From Amylostereum areolatum (taxonomy: Eukaryota > Basidiomycota > Agaricomycetes > Russulales > Stereaceae): DNA of 64,000 nucleotides. This document shows, one piece after another, positions 32,499 through 43,690 of this stretch. The position numbers and the translations under genes were made by a program. Each line of letters starts with the position of its first letter. Positions within the stretch are counted from its first letter, which is position 1. Below the pieces are notes generated by a model. It was not told the origin of the DNA. It did not search any database and was given only the letters and a program-made list of their open reading frames with translations. Location: NCBI GenBank assembly GCA_012932865.1, contig SAXG01000100.1, forward strand, positions 1 to 64,000, read 5' to 3'.

Positions 32499-34355
32499 CT
32501 AGCTGATGTCCATAGGACTCTGGAACGATGGTGAGGCCATTTCTGCGTCAAGCTGGCCACCACGCAACATCACCCTGTCACACATGGCTTGACAGCCTGA
32601 TCGCGATGGCGTGACCACGTGTCTCCCAGGTGTCAGCCGTGCCGAGGTGTACGCATGCACGATCCCGGCCTCAGGCATTGCCCCATTGAAGGTGAGTCCG
32701 TAGTTGATCGTCCCCTTCAGGTAACGCAACACGTGTTTTGCCGCCTTCAGGTGCTGAACACCGGGAGCCGCTGAGAAGGATTCCAGCACCTGGATGCAAT
32801 ATGCAAGGTCAGGACGGGTGGACGTCGCGAGCCAGTTGAGCCCGCCGATGATCTCTCAAAAGGCTCCCCCTCGACCTGTCAAATCTCTGCGGCATCCATC
32901 GGCTCGTACAGCATCTTGTACGCGCCTCCTGCCGGTAGCGGCGTCGACTCCGGGCTACAGTCAGCCATCCCCATTTGCTCAAGGAGGACCTGGCTAAACC
33001 CGGCTTGGGACATCCGAATGATCTTCCGAGCTCGGTCGTGTTCGATCTTGATACCAAGAACTTGAAGGTATTGAGGTTCGCCATTGGGACCGCCCATGTC
33101 CTTGATCATGTAGGCGTCTCCGAGTTCTTTCTTCGCTCTGGCCACCTCCTGGATAGACGTCGAGATGCCAAGCGTGTCGTCCGTGTGCGTCATGGTGATC
33201 GTCTCTTCGGAGCCAGTGATCTTGTTGCGAGTGCACGGATCGCTATAGAACAGTGAGTACCCGATGCTTTTGTACTTGGCACTGAGCGTGGTTGACCATG
33301 CATTGGCACCCTGCTTGGTGCCATATATCGCCTTGTTGAGCCGCCCGACCATGTGTTCCTTCCCCCACTCCTCGAACCCGACTGGTTGACGTATGTAGAG
33401 CTCCGTATCAATCGGGGCGTTGAGGAAAGCGCTCTCGAAGTTGACCTGAAAGAGTTCCATGTCATGGATGGCGGCCATGGCCAGTCCAATGCGTACAGTC
33501 TCCTGGCAAACAATGGCAGCGGTTGTAGACGTGTAGCTGATCCCGAACACCTGGCGGTCGCCGCGCCCTATGAGCCGAGCCTTGTGCCCAACCACTTCCC
33601 CATCACCGTTGACCTTCTCTGCAAACACCCACATCGTATTGATGTACTCCGCATCCTTTGGTGGCTCGACAAGGTCCCACACACGGTATTTCTCCATTTT
33701 CTTGAGCTCATTCTTGATAGGCTTCTTCCAGGTGCCGGGGTCGTGCATCGCTTCATGGATTGTCCATGGGATTTTCCTTCCCGACTGCCCAACAGCTCCT
33801 ATGAATGCAAGCATCACGCCTGCTACTTCCACATCCGTCAAGGATTCTCCTGGTGCGAGGCAAACAAAGTTTGCTGAAAGGTTGGGCGGTGTCTCGGGAG
33901 CCACACCACCTGTGGCTTGGACGATGTCGTCCGGGGCGAGAGCGAGCACAACCGTAGGGTTGTGGCGCGGTGAACGGCGAGGGACAACGGGAGGTGCCAG
34001 CCTGCCAGGCATTCAGAATGGCGTGGAGGAGGAAGCGGTAAAGGCTGTGGAGATGGTGAGGGCAAAGGAGTCAATGCGGGAAGTGTCGACGGAGTATCCG
34101 ACTCCTCGCTGTCCAAGGACTGGTCCTGGGAACCAACAATAGGCGCTTGGACAGTCGGCTGCACGGTGCCAGTGACGACCTGGTTCGACTCCCCCTCGAC
34201 ACTGGCACTAGACCGTGACCAGTGCCCAGAGCCCTCGTCAAAGACCACATCCCGCGACTTGTAGACCTTGTGCGACGCAGGTGAGTAAACCCTATACGCA
34301 TCCAGACCTTTGTAGCCAACGAGGATACACTTGACCGTCTTCCAGTCAAGCTTCG
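32499..34355 (-). pseudogene. Copia-2 remnant: integrase end, reverse transcriptase, start of RNase H
   Basis: Minus-strand pieces of a Ty1/copia polyprotein. The integrase C-terminal block ('DWKTVKCILVGYKGLDAYRV') is at 34340-34280, a Pro/Ser-rich linker follows, then a frameshift near 34010. The reverse transcriptase (34012-32879) includes 'VWDLVEPPKDAEYINTMW', 'VNFESAFLNAPIDTELYIRQ' and 'YGTKQGANAW'. The catalytic YVDD box reads 'MTHTDDTLG', a lost Tyr-Val. A stop at 32879 precedes the 'AAKHVLRYLKGTINYGLTF' block (32730), after which the frame dissolves. The right end is cut exactly at the 3' LTR of copia-1 (34356). Gag, protease and LTRs are absent. Confidence 0.85.
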
Positions 34356-34825
34356 TGTTGAACAGACTTATCCAAGTCAGTGAGACGCTCAGTCGAAGGG
34401 ATACTTCGAGTTATATATTATACCTTATCCAAGTCAGTGAGACGCTATAGTAAGGTATGTAAGCAAGAGAGAAATAAGTGAAAGGTATAAAGGTTTGCTC
34501 ACCTCAGTCGAAGGGATACTTCGAGTGAGGAGGCAGGACGAAATACGAGAGCCTTATATACCCAAACTGCTGTGCCATAAGAGCCAATCATAAAAGCCGT
34601 AAGAAAGGGGTGTCATAGTGTAGCATAATTAATCAGCGCCAAGAGTGCGCTCAGTCATCCACCACAGCTTTCATGTGAAAGCGTACAGTAAGAATCACAT
34701 GCTCTGCACAGCCTCGCACAGGCGATTCCATATTGTTCCGGTTCTTCCGAGAACCTTCCATTCCTTTCCGTCACATATTACATAATGTAGTTGAAGCTAT
34801 AGATCGTCCGCATTACTATCTTCCA
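34356..34825 (-). repeat. 3' LTR of copia-1
   Basis: 470 bp, minus orientation, TG...CA ends. It contains a TATATAAGG promoter motif (read on the minus strand, near 34552) and two internal direct repeats: CTTATCCAAGTCAGTGAGAC twice and TCGAAGGGATACTTCGAGT twice. A short purine stretch CCCATTAAG (minus strand) precedes it. Confidence 0.85.
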
Positions 34826-34845
34826 CTTAATGGGATGATCGAAAG

Positions 34846-36285
34846 CTAGCGACTCTCCTTCGCTTCTACTAAACCCATCCTCCCACTCAAACGGATGTGT
34901 GTGTCATAAGGGACAGGCTTGGTCAGAGCATCTGCCACTATATCCGCTGAAGGGGCATGAACCAAGGAAACCAATCCATCATCGACGCATTCCCGAATGT
35001 AATGCCAACAAATATCAATGTGCTTTAGACTTTTACCAGTGACAGGGTTTTGTGCACTAATAAGTGTGCCCCGGTTGTCACCATACAAGGTAAAAGGCAC
35101 TTGACTCGGGTAGCCGATCTCTTGATAGAGGTTCCTGTACCAAGCTATCTGCTTTGCCGCTTCTGCCATTGCGACGTACTCCGCTTCATGGGTAGAATGG
35201 GAAATCGACTTCTGCTTCTTTGACATCCAGGCGATAGCACCGCCGGAGTAGATGAAGACATATGCAGATGTTGAGTGACGATTATCCCTATTCTCCGCCC
35301 AATCCGCATCAGAGAAACCAAATAGCTTGTCCTTCACTTTGCCATTGTAGCGAATGCGATAGTCCTGTGTACCAACAATGTACTGCAGAACGTACTTCGC
35401 CGCTTTCAGATGGGCCAAAGTGGGGTTCGAGCTGAACTGTGCCAGCCGTGTGACCGCATACACAATGTCCGGACGAGAACCAATGGCAATGTATATGAGA
35501 CTGCCAATGAGAGACTGGTAGTACGTCCTAGTGTGCGGGTCTGCGTCTTCGGTTGCCTTTTCAAGGACAATACCGGATGGCAGGGGAGTGCAAGTGGGGT
35601 TCGCTTCAGACATCTCGAAACGGGCAAGCATTTCTGCTATGTTCCGCTTTTGATCTATCTCAATTGTCTTCTGCTTTCTGTCGCGAATGATTCAAATCCC
35701 AAGGAAAGAAGACAATTCCCCTAGGTCTGTCATCTCAAACCGACTAGCGATGGCACTTTTGATGCGCTTGATTTCGCTAAGCGAGTTCCCCATTAACGCC
35801 ATGTCGTCGACATACAGTATCAAAATGATGACTGTGTTCCCCTCCTGTCGACAATAGACGTATAATCCCGTGTCCGAATAAGTACGGACAAAGCCCAACT
35901 CCTTTAGGAGTGCGTCAATTACTGCGTTCCACTGCCTAGCAGCTTGTTTAAGACCATAGATGGCCTTCAGTAGTAAGACGACTTTCTCCGGATGTGCAGG
36001 ATCTACGAAACCTTCCGGTTGCTCCATGTAGATTTCTTCCTCCAGTTGCCCATGCAGGAACGCCGACTTGACGTCCATGCCATGTATTTCCCAATCTTCT
36101 TGTGCCGCCAATGCAAGGCAGAAACAAATTGTTTCGAACCGGGCAATGGGGCTGAAGGTTTCCGTGTAATCCTTGCCGTACTCCTGTTTGAAGCCTCTAG
36201 CGACCATGCGAGCACGAAATAGCGTGTCTGATTTACGCTTGAAGACCCATTTGCAAGTGATAATGTTTGCATCCTTGGGTCTGTC
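34846..36285 (-). pseudogene. Copia-1 pol, reverse transcriptase and RNase H part
   Basis: Continues the copia-1 polyprotein after the nested insertion. The RT blocks are 'ANIITCKWVFKRKSD', 'MDVKSAFLHGQLEEEIYMEQ', 'YGLKQAARQWN' and the intact catalytic 'LILYVDDMALMG'. A TGA at 35694-35692, right after 'SSFLGI', stops the frame. The same frame then resumes with 'IIRDRKQKTIEID' and the RNase H part ('FSDADWAENRDNRHSTSA', 'ISHSTHEAEYVAM', 'DNRGTLISAQNP', 'ADALTKPV') to the TAG at 34848-34846. Apart from the single TGA the domain looks complete, so inactivation is recent. Confidence 0.9.
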
Positions 36286-36439
36286 TGTCACGGTTCGCCC
36301 TTTTGCTCCGCTTTTTCCTTGCTTTCTTGCGCTATCTGATCTCACACCTGTGGATCAATCCCCTTTGATGGCATCGCTGATGTGCCCCTTGGTCTGTGCA
36401 CATCCCCTCCCTAGTATATATAGCTGGCCTGCATGTATC
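36286..36439 (+). repeat. TRIM-like element, 5' LTR, first part
   Basis: First 154 bp of the 5' LTR, from TGTCACGG to GTATC. It ends where the gypsy element inserted; its last five bases are the target site of that insertion. Confidence 0.92.
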
Positions 36440-36859
36440 TGTCAGAAACGCAGTTTATGAGACCGATGAACCGCCTAAGTCGCGACGATGAGAGGAGCGA
36501 GAAGAAAATAGATTCGAGAGTGCCGGGGTCTAGGGTAGTGCAACGTGCGCTACAGTACCGTATGACGAGATGGACAGTCTAGGGAAAAGGGAAGAGAAAC
36601 ACTGTCCTTATATACAAGTGGGAACGATGGTGCGATGCGATGCGATAGTGGTGCGAGCGGGGGGAACAATAGGAAAGGAGTCATGGGGCGGAGGACGAAG
36701 GTCCGGAGCAGTGATGTCATAGATAAGGATGCGGAACCCCGCTCGGAAGTCCGGGCAATGACGTCGTTGAAGCATGTGATGCAAGGGAAAGTCATGTGCC
36801 GTGACACGTCGCGTGTACGAGGTCTGCAAACGAAGAGAGAAATGGAGCGATCCGTGACA
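36440..36859 (-). repeat. 3' LTR of gypsy element
   Basis: 420 bp. The promoter motif TATATAAGG reads on the minus strand near 36612. The pol frame runs through the adjacent polypurine tract and into this LTR before stopping at 36792. Confidence 0.95.
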
Positions 36860-39800
36860 TTACCCCCCCTTTAAGACGCGCTTTCGCCTGGAGCGCGATG
36901 TCATCTGCAAGGGTAGATGCGAGAAAATCGTCAAAGGAGATGCCGAGGGAACGCACAGGGCGGGGTGCGTTTGGATGGCGTTTGTGGAAGGCGTCGATCA
37001 TGTCGGTGACCTTTGAGAGCGAGGAGCGAGGGAGCCAGGTATTCTCGGAGTCAGGATAGCCTACCCACTTGACGAGGTATTGTATGCCTTTCTTGTTGCG
37101 GGTCGGCTTCGAGTCGATGATGTCTTCAACGTCATATTCTTCTTCGTCATCAACGAGGTCAGGCGGCGGTTGTTCATAGTTTGGACCATGTGCCGTTGTC
37201 TCCTTGTATGCGGTGAGCAGCGAAGCATGGAAGACTGGGTGGATTCTCCACGTCTTCGGCAGCTTCAGGCGGTAATTCACTGGGCTAATGACGTCAACGA
37301 TCTCGAAGGGTCCAAATCGTTTGGCAGCAAGCTTAGCTTTCGGCCTCGTCGTCTTCAGGTTTTTGCCTTCGAGCCAGACCTTGTCTCCAACGGCGAACAG
37401 TGTCGATTTGCTGATCGTGTCACCATTGTAGTGCTTCATTAAGTCAGATGCGAGGGCAAGGCTGGCTTTGATCTCTTGTCGGACTTCTTCAAGTTGACGG
37501 AGGCGTTCTTCAACTGCAGGGACCTTTGAGGACGGGTTTACGGACGGGTACATCCTGGGGAGGAAGCCGTAGAGGACTTCAAAGGGAGCCTTTCCAGTAG
37601 CTGCATGGGTGCGAGAGTTGTGAGAAAACTCGAAGAAGGGCAACCACTTCACCCAGTCGTCTTGACGGTAGTTGCAGAATACTCGCAGAAACTGCTCGAG
37701 GTTCTGGTTCTCGCGTTCGGTTTGGCCGTCTGTCTGTGGGTGATACGCTGTGCTGAGGGCGGACTTGATCCCGAGCTTCTCGTTGAGTGTACGCATCACC
37801 TGTCCAGCAAATTGGGGTCCACGATCCGAGATGATCTTGTCTGCTAAGCCGTAGTGTCGGTATACCTTATCGAAGAGAATGTCGGCCGTGCCATCGCTGG
37901 TGATCTTCGTTGTACATGGGGTGGTAACCACCATCTTGGTGAGGCGATCGACCACGACATTGACGGCGTTATAGCCTTCGCAGTCAGGGAGTTCGACGAT
38001 GAAGTCGGTGGAGATGACGCCAAATGGTCGATCGGGTACTTCGTTTGGGATCATGTCGACGTGGGGTCGGCTGCTCTGTGTCTTCGTCGACTGGCAGGTT
38101 GCGCATCCTGCTACAAAGTCGCGGACAAAGACAGACATGCCAGGCCACCAATATTCACGACTCACAAGCTCGTAAGTCTTGAAGCGACCGGGGTGTCCAG
38201 CCAGGGGCGATTCATGGTACATTTTGACAATGTCGCGTCGCAACTCGTCATCCGCAGGGACGTATACCTTTCCTCTAAACAGGACCAGGCCTTCTTCGTA
38301 GTTCCACTCTTGAAGGTTCTTGACGAGTGTACGTGGTCCGTTTCGTAAGATGGCGTCCAGGGCTTGAATGACCTCGATGTCCTTGGTTTTGCAGTCGCGG
38401 ATGCGTCGTCGGAGTTCGACATCACCGAGGGAGGTTACTGCTCCTGGCCTTGTTGCGCGTACTTGGAAGTACTTGGGGTCAAGCAATACGCGTTCCTTGT
38501 TGTCGTTTTCAACACCATCCTTGTGATCGGGTCGTCGAGACATTGGATCTGGGCGGTGGGAAATTCCTGGTTTATGAACGAGCGAGAAGTCAAATCGAGT
38601 GAGGAATAGAGCCCAACGTGCCTGTCGGCGGCTCAGCTTCTGTGCCGTCTTGAAGTGCTCCAGGTTCTTGTGATCTGTCCAGATTTCGACGGTGTCGGGG
38701 GCGCCTTCGAGGTAGTGGCGCCAGGCTTCAAGCGCACGGATGATCGCAAGCAGCTCCTTGTCGTAGATGTCGTAGTTCCGTTCCGGTTCCGATAGGGCCT
38801 TGGACAGATACGCCACTGGATGCCAGTGACCGTCGTCGCCTTTCTGCGAGAGTATACCTCCAGTAGCAAAGTCCGAGGCATCGACTTCAACGAGGTAAGG
38901 CTTCTTTGGGTCAGGCATGACTAAGACGGGGGAGGAAGTAAACGCAGCTTTCAGTGCGTCAAACGCAGTTTGGCAGTCCGTCGACCAGTCCCATGTGCAG
39001 TCCTTCTTTGTCAGATCAAATAGGGGCCGTGCAACCTTGGAGAAGTCCTTGATGAAACGTCGGTAGAAGTTGCCAAAGCCGAGGAAGGATTGCACATCTT
39101 TGACCGTTCGTGGTGTCGGCCAGTCCTGAATACCTGCTACCTTGACGGGGTCCATAGCGATCTTGTCGTGCGAGATGATGAGTCCGAGGTATTCGACAGA
39201 GTCTTGCTCAAAGACGCATTTCTCCGGTTTGAGGAAGAGGTCGTTGTCTTGCAAACGCTGCAGAACCTGCCGCACTATGGCACGGTGTTCGTCCATGGTG
39301 CGAGTGAACACCAAGATGTCGTCCATGTAGATGATGACCTTGCCCGAGTCGATGAGATCCTTGAACAGTTCATTCATCATTGCCTGAAATGTTGCAGGGG
39401 AGTTCATAAGCCCAAAGAACATCACCGTAGGTTCGAAGAGACCGCGATTCGTCTTGAACGCAGCCTTCCACTCGTCGCCTTCCTTGATGCGGACATTGTT
39501 GTAGCCCCAGCGAACATCCATCTTGGAGAAGATTTCTGCACCTTTGAGGCGGTCGACGATTTCAGAGATCAGTGGCAAGGGGTATTCATTCTTGACAGTG
39601 CCCTTGTTTAATTCTCGATAGTCCTGTACGGGACGCAGCTTTCCATCCTTTTTCTTCACAAAGAAGAACGGACTCGCCTGAGGTGACTTCGATGGGCGGA
39701 TATAGCCCTTCTTCAGGTGGTCATCGAGGAAGGTGTCGAGTTCGATCTGCTCGGAAGGTGAGAGGGGGTAGATCTTGCACGGTTTGGGTTCAAAGCCGTC

Positions 39801-40890
39801 TTTCATGTCGATAGCATGGTCCCATGGTCGTCGGTCAGGAAGTCGCTCGGAGGTTTTCTTGTCGAATACAGGCGCAAAGTCGCGGTACGGCGGGGGGACT
39901 AAGTCTTCAAAGGTTTGCGGGCGTGCGTTCTCTTTCGAATGCTCTGCAAGCTCCTGCGCTTTTGTAAAGCCCGCGCGGATGGGTATTGCATCTGGATTAG
40001 GACCATCGGTTTCAGGGAGGATTCCGGCGCGGCGTAGTCCATTGATCTCCCAGTCTCGGAATACCATGGGCCGCTCGTCGTCGTCTTCAGTGAAGAGTCG
40101 TGCGGGTAGAGGGGAGCGATGGACCGTGCGGACGCGAACACCTTTGACTCTGCGTGCAGGAATAACATAAGTGGGGACTGGGGTCCAGGACACATATGCC
40201 GGCTCTGGGAAGGGATCGTCCACGACGAGAGGTGTCCTCGGGGTTTTACCTGCTTCAACCTTACGCTGTGATTGGACCGATGATGGTTTCCGTGGCTTGG
40301 TTGCGAGGTTCGTCACAGGAGGTTTGGACAGAGTGCACGAGGGAGGGCAGCGGAGCATGTCAACACGGTCTCGTTGCCAGTCTATGGTGGGATTGTGCTC
40401 GTCTAGCCAGTCTGTTCCAAGGATCATGTCATGATCGCCGATGTCGGTGATGAAGAACTCAGCTTCTTCCTCATGGTACGCCCTTGAATCTTGCGAGTAT
40501 ATCCGGATCCGCTGGGTCGTTGTGTCGCGTACCCAGCCCATGACGTTCTCGGTGCCATCCACATTACGCACGGGGAACGGGTTTTCTAGTTTTCTTGTGG
40601 TGAGCTTCTTGCGTTCAACGAAGCTTCGGTTCAGGATAATTCCTTCTGCGCCGCTATCAAGCAGCGCGTCTGCGTCGATTTCTCTTTTGGTAACTCGTCC
40701 GATCAGCTTGACTTTGAGCGTGATTGATGGTGTTTGCCTGTTCTTGGTGACAGTAGACAGATACAAACACGGGGGATACGATTGCTCACAGGTATGCATG
40801 GATGATAATACAGCGAAACGATTCGACGATGATACCAAAAGTCCTTTGCCTCCACCAGACGACGCGACTGGGGGGCGTTTCAAAAATCCT
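36792..40890 (-). CDS. pol: Gypsy pol polyprotein with chromodomain
   Basis: The open minus-strand frame runs from about 41351 without a stop to 36792, but pol proper should begin after a -1 shift at the gag end (about 40885). Domains in order: aspartic protease ('DADALLDSGAEGIILN', about 40690), reverse transcriptase ('FSKMDVRWGYNNVRI', 'IIYMDDILVF', about 39330), RNase H ('YLVEVDASDFATGGIL', about 38890), integrase zinc finger ('HPGRFKTYELV', 'CATCQSTK') and DDE core ('GVISTDFIVELP', 'AYHPQTDGQTERENQ'). A C-terminal chromodomain ('EYDVEDIIDSKPTRNKKG', 'YLVKWVGYPDSENTWLP', about 37130-37020) follows. Chromodomains of this clade steer integration toward marked chromatin. About 1340 residues, no internal stop; probably functional. 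Confidence 0.93.
36860..36874 (-). other. Polypurine tract of gypsy element
   Basis: The minus strand reads TTAAAGGGGGGGTAA immediately before the 3' LTR, the expected plus-strand priming site for reverse transcription. Confidence 0.85.
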
Positions 40891-41905
40891 GCGATTCCAG
40901 GATGTCCTTCAACAGCGCTACTGCCTGCTCCTTGCCTTCCGCGTCCAGATCCTTCAGCTGGCGAGTGATCGCCGCGATGGTTTTGGATGGGTCGGGAGCT
41001 GCTTTCGCAGTGGACGGAGCCGTGTTCGTCGGCAGGGGAGGGGCCCTGGACCCAGTCTCTACTGCGCCCACCCGTCGCGCGCTCGAGTCGCGGTTGGGGC
41101 AGTCGCGAGAGACGTGACCGGCTTGTCGACACATGAAGCACTTGCCTTCGCGCATCATCTTTGCGCGCTCGTCGTCCGTCAGCTTTGCAGGGCGGGTCGA
41201 GGTATTGGTGAAGGCGCCGACTCGGCGCGACGAGGAGTCGTTGGTCGAACCGTTCGAGGTGAGCGCGACAGCCCCCTTGGACTGACTGCTCTTCCTCTCC
41301 GGGTTCTCTTCGAGCCACTGGTGGTTGATGCGGCGGGCGCGCTCCTTCCACTCCACGAGCTTGGTGGGGAACGGGTACGACCGGGCCACCTGCTTGCCGA
41401 GGTCACGCTGAAGTCCCTTCTTGAAAAAGTGGATTAGCGCCTCGTCGTCGTACGCTGACATGGTTGCCAGCATCTCAAACTCGGTGATAAAGTCAGTGAC
41501 GTCCCGGGTGGTCATCGCGAGCTCGTTGATCTTACGCTGAGCCTCTATCTTCGGATCGACGGGCACAAAGTCTTTGCCAAACCTCTCGAAGAGCTCTTTG
41601 TAGGAGCTATAGTGGAGTGTGGGGGGCGTGGGGTCGAGGGTGTCGGCGTCTTCCTTCTCGTCTTCGTCGGTGAAGAGTTCCATGCGGCGATGCGTGGCCC
41701 AGGCTTTCGCCGTGTCGTCCTCCATCAGGCTGAGGAGGAGCATCATCTTGGCGTCATCTGTGGCATAAACATCCTTGTTAACGCGCAGGAACATGCGGAG
41801 CTCGAGGGAGAACCGGAGGGTGTCGCGTCTATCGCCTTTGAATGGCTTTGGCTTGGGGCCGATCTCCCGCTTGGAGACGGCAGGTTTGGATTCGGCGTCG
41901 GACAT
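40880..41905 (-). CDS. gag: Gypsy gag with CCHC zinc knuckle
   Basis: The frame from ATG at 41905 ('MSDAESKPAVSKREIGPKPK') to TGA at 40880 gives 341 residues. It has a retrotransposon capsid-like region ('FLRVNKDVYATDDAKMMLLL', 'ELFERFGKDFVP', 'MSAYDDEALIHFFKKGLQRD') and one zinc knuckle 'CFMCRQAGHVSRDC' (C-x2-C-x4-H-x4-C). The same frame is open upstream without a stop from 42496 (see 42500-43105). That stretch has coding-like codon choice ('TLRRLDQELAQSLTVPLPFD' just before the ATG), so the ATG may not be the true start. It overlaps pol in the -1 frame. The stop sits in GATTTTTGA, a run where slippage would enter pol. Confidence 0.9.
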   Translation of the reverse strand: MSDAESKPAVSKREIGPKPKPFKGDRRDTLRFSLELRMFLRVNKDVYATDDAKMMLLLSLMEDDTAKAWATHRRMELFTDEDEKEDADTLDPTPPTLHYSSYKELFERFGKDFVPVDPKIEAQRKINELAMTTRDVTDFITEFEMLATMSAYDDEALIHFFKKGLQRDLGKQVARSYPFPTKLVEWKERARRINHQWLEENPERKSSQSKGAVALTSNGSTNDSSSRRVGAFTNTSTRPAKLTDDERAKMMREGKCFMCRQAGHVSRDCPNRDSSARRVGAVETGSRAPPLPTNTAPSTAKAAPDPSKTIAAITRQLKDLDAEGKEQAVALLKDILESQDF

Positions 41906-42496
41906 CTTGTCGAAGGGGAGGGGGACGGTGAGGGATTGGGCGAGTTCTTGATCAAGGCGGCGTAGAGTTTCTCGTCGGCGTTCTTCTGCTTCTTCAACTT
42001 CGTCCTCAACTTGTTTTGCGACAAGGAAGTCGGCGGGGGTGAGGAATTGCTGGTTATGATGCCACGACCAGTGATCTTGGACGGGACTGAACGAAGTGGG
42101 CTGCCACTCAACTACTGATCGTCCTGGGGTTCCGTTCTTGTTCCGTCTATAGGCGTACCACTTCCCAGTTGTGTCGTTGTGGTTGATCCCTTCTGGGACT
42201 TCGATTACAGTACGTCGACGGGGTGGGGGCGAGTTGGTCGGAGGGGGGTTCAGGAAGCGCTGTAGAACGTCCGCAGCGGTGGCAAAATCCGATTCTTCGA
42301 CGTAGGGTTGTTCGTCGCGGTCGTCGAAGTACCAGTCTCGACGTTGCCGGTTTGGTTCGTCGTGCAGCCAACGTACGGATTCCTTAGTCTGCTGCGAGGT
42401 GAGGATATAGTATTCTTCGGGACAGTAGTCTCGAAAAACGCCTGGGGGGAGGTTCGGAGTGGGGGGACGAGGGGCTGTGGAGGACGTGATGATGGT

Positions 42497-43105
42497 CTAG
42501 AAGAAGTCCGCCGCGATGGGGCGACGGCCGAGGAGTTTCTTGGTGAGGTAGCCGGCTTTTACTGCCTGGCGGATCTTATGTTCGTGGTGGCGGCGACGAA
42601 GGGTCTTACCCTTGATGGTGGGACGGAGGACTGGTGGCGGGGTGGATTCGGGGGTCCGACGGTTAAACTGGGAGACGGAGGTGAAACTGGTTTGGAGGAT
42701 CGGGTTGGGGGCGTCTTGGATGAGGTATGTGTGGTAGGTGGGGGCGTGGAGGGTGAATTCAAGGCGTTCGAGATCTACGTTGATGCACGTAGTGATTCGG
42801 ACGTATAGGGCGAGGACGACAGTACCGTGATCCTTGTGCCACCTCCACTCGAAGATGCGGAAGTTGAGACCGTGCGCGGTCCAGGGATCTTTCTTGCAGA
42901 GGTTCTGTACGGGGACGAGGCAGTTGACGGTGACGGCGTCGGACCAAGGGTAGGGGAGTAGTGCGTCGTCGCGGGGGGTGATTGGCTTTCCGTTGAACGG
43001 GAGGAAGACCGGTGCGTTCGGGAGGTCCGTGGTGGGAGTTTTTAACGTCGTAGAGACGGCAGAGGTAGATGGAGAGAGGGGTGCGAGGTAGGCGTAGGGG
43101 TAGAC
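42497..43105 (-). CDS. ATG-less leader reading frame of gypsy element
   Basis: The minus strand is open from inside the 5' LTR through 43105 to a TAG at 42499-42497, in the same frame as gag. About 200 codons lie in the leader, with a strong preference for C-ending codons, so it looks translated. Legible pieces include 'LPFNGKPITPRDDALLPY', 'TAHGLNFRIFEWRWHKDHG', 'RLEFTLHAPTYHTYLIQD' and 'KAGYLTKKLLGRRPIAADFF'. No ATG precedes it in the frame. After the TAG the frame stays open for about 198 more codons up to the gag ATG. Possibilities are an N-terminal gag extension made by non-AUG start or splicing and stop readthrough, or a captured host gene piece. I do not recognise a family. Confidence 0.5.
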   Translation of the reverse strand, partial: VYPYAYLAPLSPSTSAVSTTLKTPTTDLPNAPVFLPFNGKPITPRDDALLPYPWSDAVTVNCLVPVQNLCKKDPWTAHGLNFRIFEWRWHKDHGTVVLALYVRITTCINVDLERLEFTLHAPTYHTYLIQDAPNPILQTSFTSVSQFNRRTPESTPPPVLRPTIKGKTLRRRHHEHKIRQAVKAGYLTKKLLGRRPIAADFF

Positions 43106-43113
43106 TGTCCAGG

Positions 43114-43533
43114 TGTCAGAAACGCAGTTTATGAGACCGATGAACCGCCTAAGTCGCGACGATGAGAGGAGCGAGAAGAAAATAGATTCGAGAGTGCCGG
43201 GGTCTAGGGTAGTGCAACGTGCGCTACAGTACCGTATGACGAGATGGACAGTCTAGGGAAAAGGGAAGAGAAACACTGTCCTTATATACAAGTGGGAACG
43301 ATGGTGCGATGCGATGCGATAGTGGTGCGAGCGGGGGGAACAATAGGAAAGGAGTCATGGGGCGGAGGACGAAGGTCCGGAGCAGTGATGTCATAGATAA
43401 GGATGCGGAACCCCGCTCGGAAGTCCGGGCAATGACGTCGTTGAAGCATGTGATGCAAGGGAAAGTCATGTGCCGTGACACGTCGCGTGTACGAGGTCTG
43501 CAAACGAAGAGAGAAATGGAGCGATCCGTGACA
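43114..43533 (-). promoter_or_regulatory. 5' LTR (promoter) of gypsy element
   Basis: 420 bp, the same sequence as the 3' LTR. TATATAAGG on the minus strand near 43286 should drive the genomic RNA toward gag/pol. Two bases inside the LTR the minus strand reads TGGACAGTCTACCCC, a possible tRNA primer-binding site; the tRNA is not identified. Confidence 0.9.
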
Positions 43534-43538
43534 GTATC

Positions 43539-43690
43539 TAGTTCCTTAGTCTTTCCTCCTAGTCTTTACCGGCTTAGAGTGCAATGTACTGTTCTCCCTT
43601 TATTCCCTGATTCCCCCTTCCTCTGAGCCACTGCCTGTGTCGCGACTTAGAAGGCTATTGGATGCATTCCTTAGTCGGTCGTTCTTGACA
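43539..43690 (+). repeat. TRIM-like element, 5' LTR, second part
   Basis: The remaining 152 bp of the split 5' LTR, ending TTCTTGACA. The preceding GTATC (43534-43538) is the duplicated target site made by the gypsy insertion. Confidence 0.92.

Larger units (their letters stand above)
36440..43533 (-). mobile_element. Ty3/gypsy chromovirus-type retrotransposon, full length
   Basis: 7.09 kb, minus orientation, with 420-bp LTRs at both ends that look identical by eye, TGTCA...TGACA termini, and target-site duplication GTATC (36435-36439 and 43534-43538). It contains a leader reading frame, gag, and pol with protease, RT, RNase H, integrase and chromodomain. It sits in the 5' LTR of the TRIM-like element. 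Identical LTRs and long intact frames point to very recent insertion. A solo LTR of the same family lies at 51970-52389 and an older fragment at 1-351. Confidence 0.95.

Noticed and set aside
24390..34355. Idea that copia-2 and copia-3 are one element split by the transposase-like gene pair
   Set aside because: Both fragments retain the same RNase H start region, so they overlap and must be separate copies.
36550..36807. 85-codon frame repeated at 43224-43481, 52080-52463 and in part at 18-242
   Set aside because: It repeats only because the LTR repeats; no codon bias or domain.
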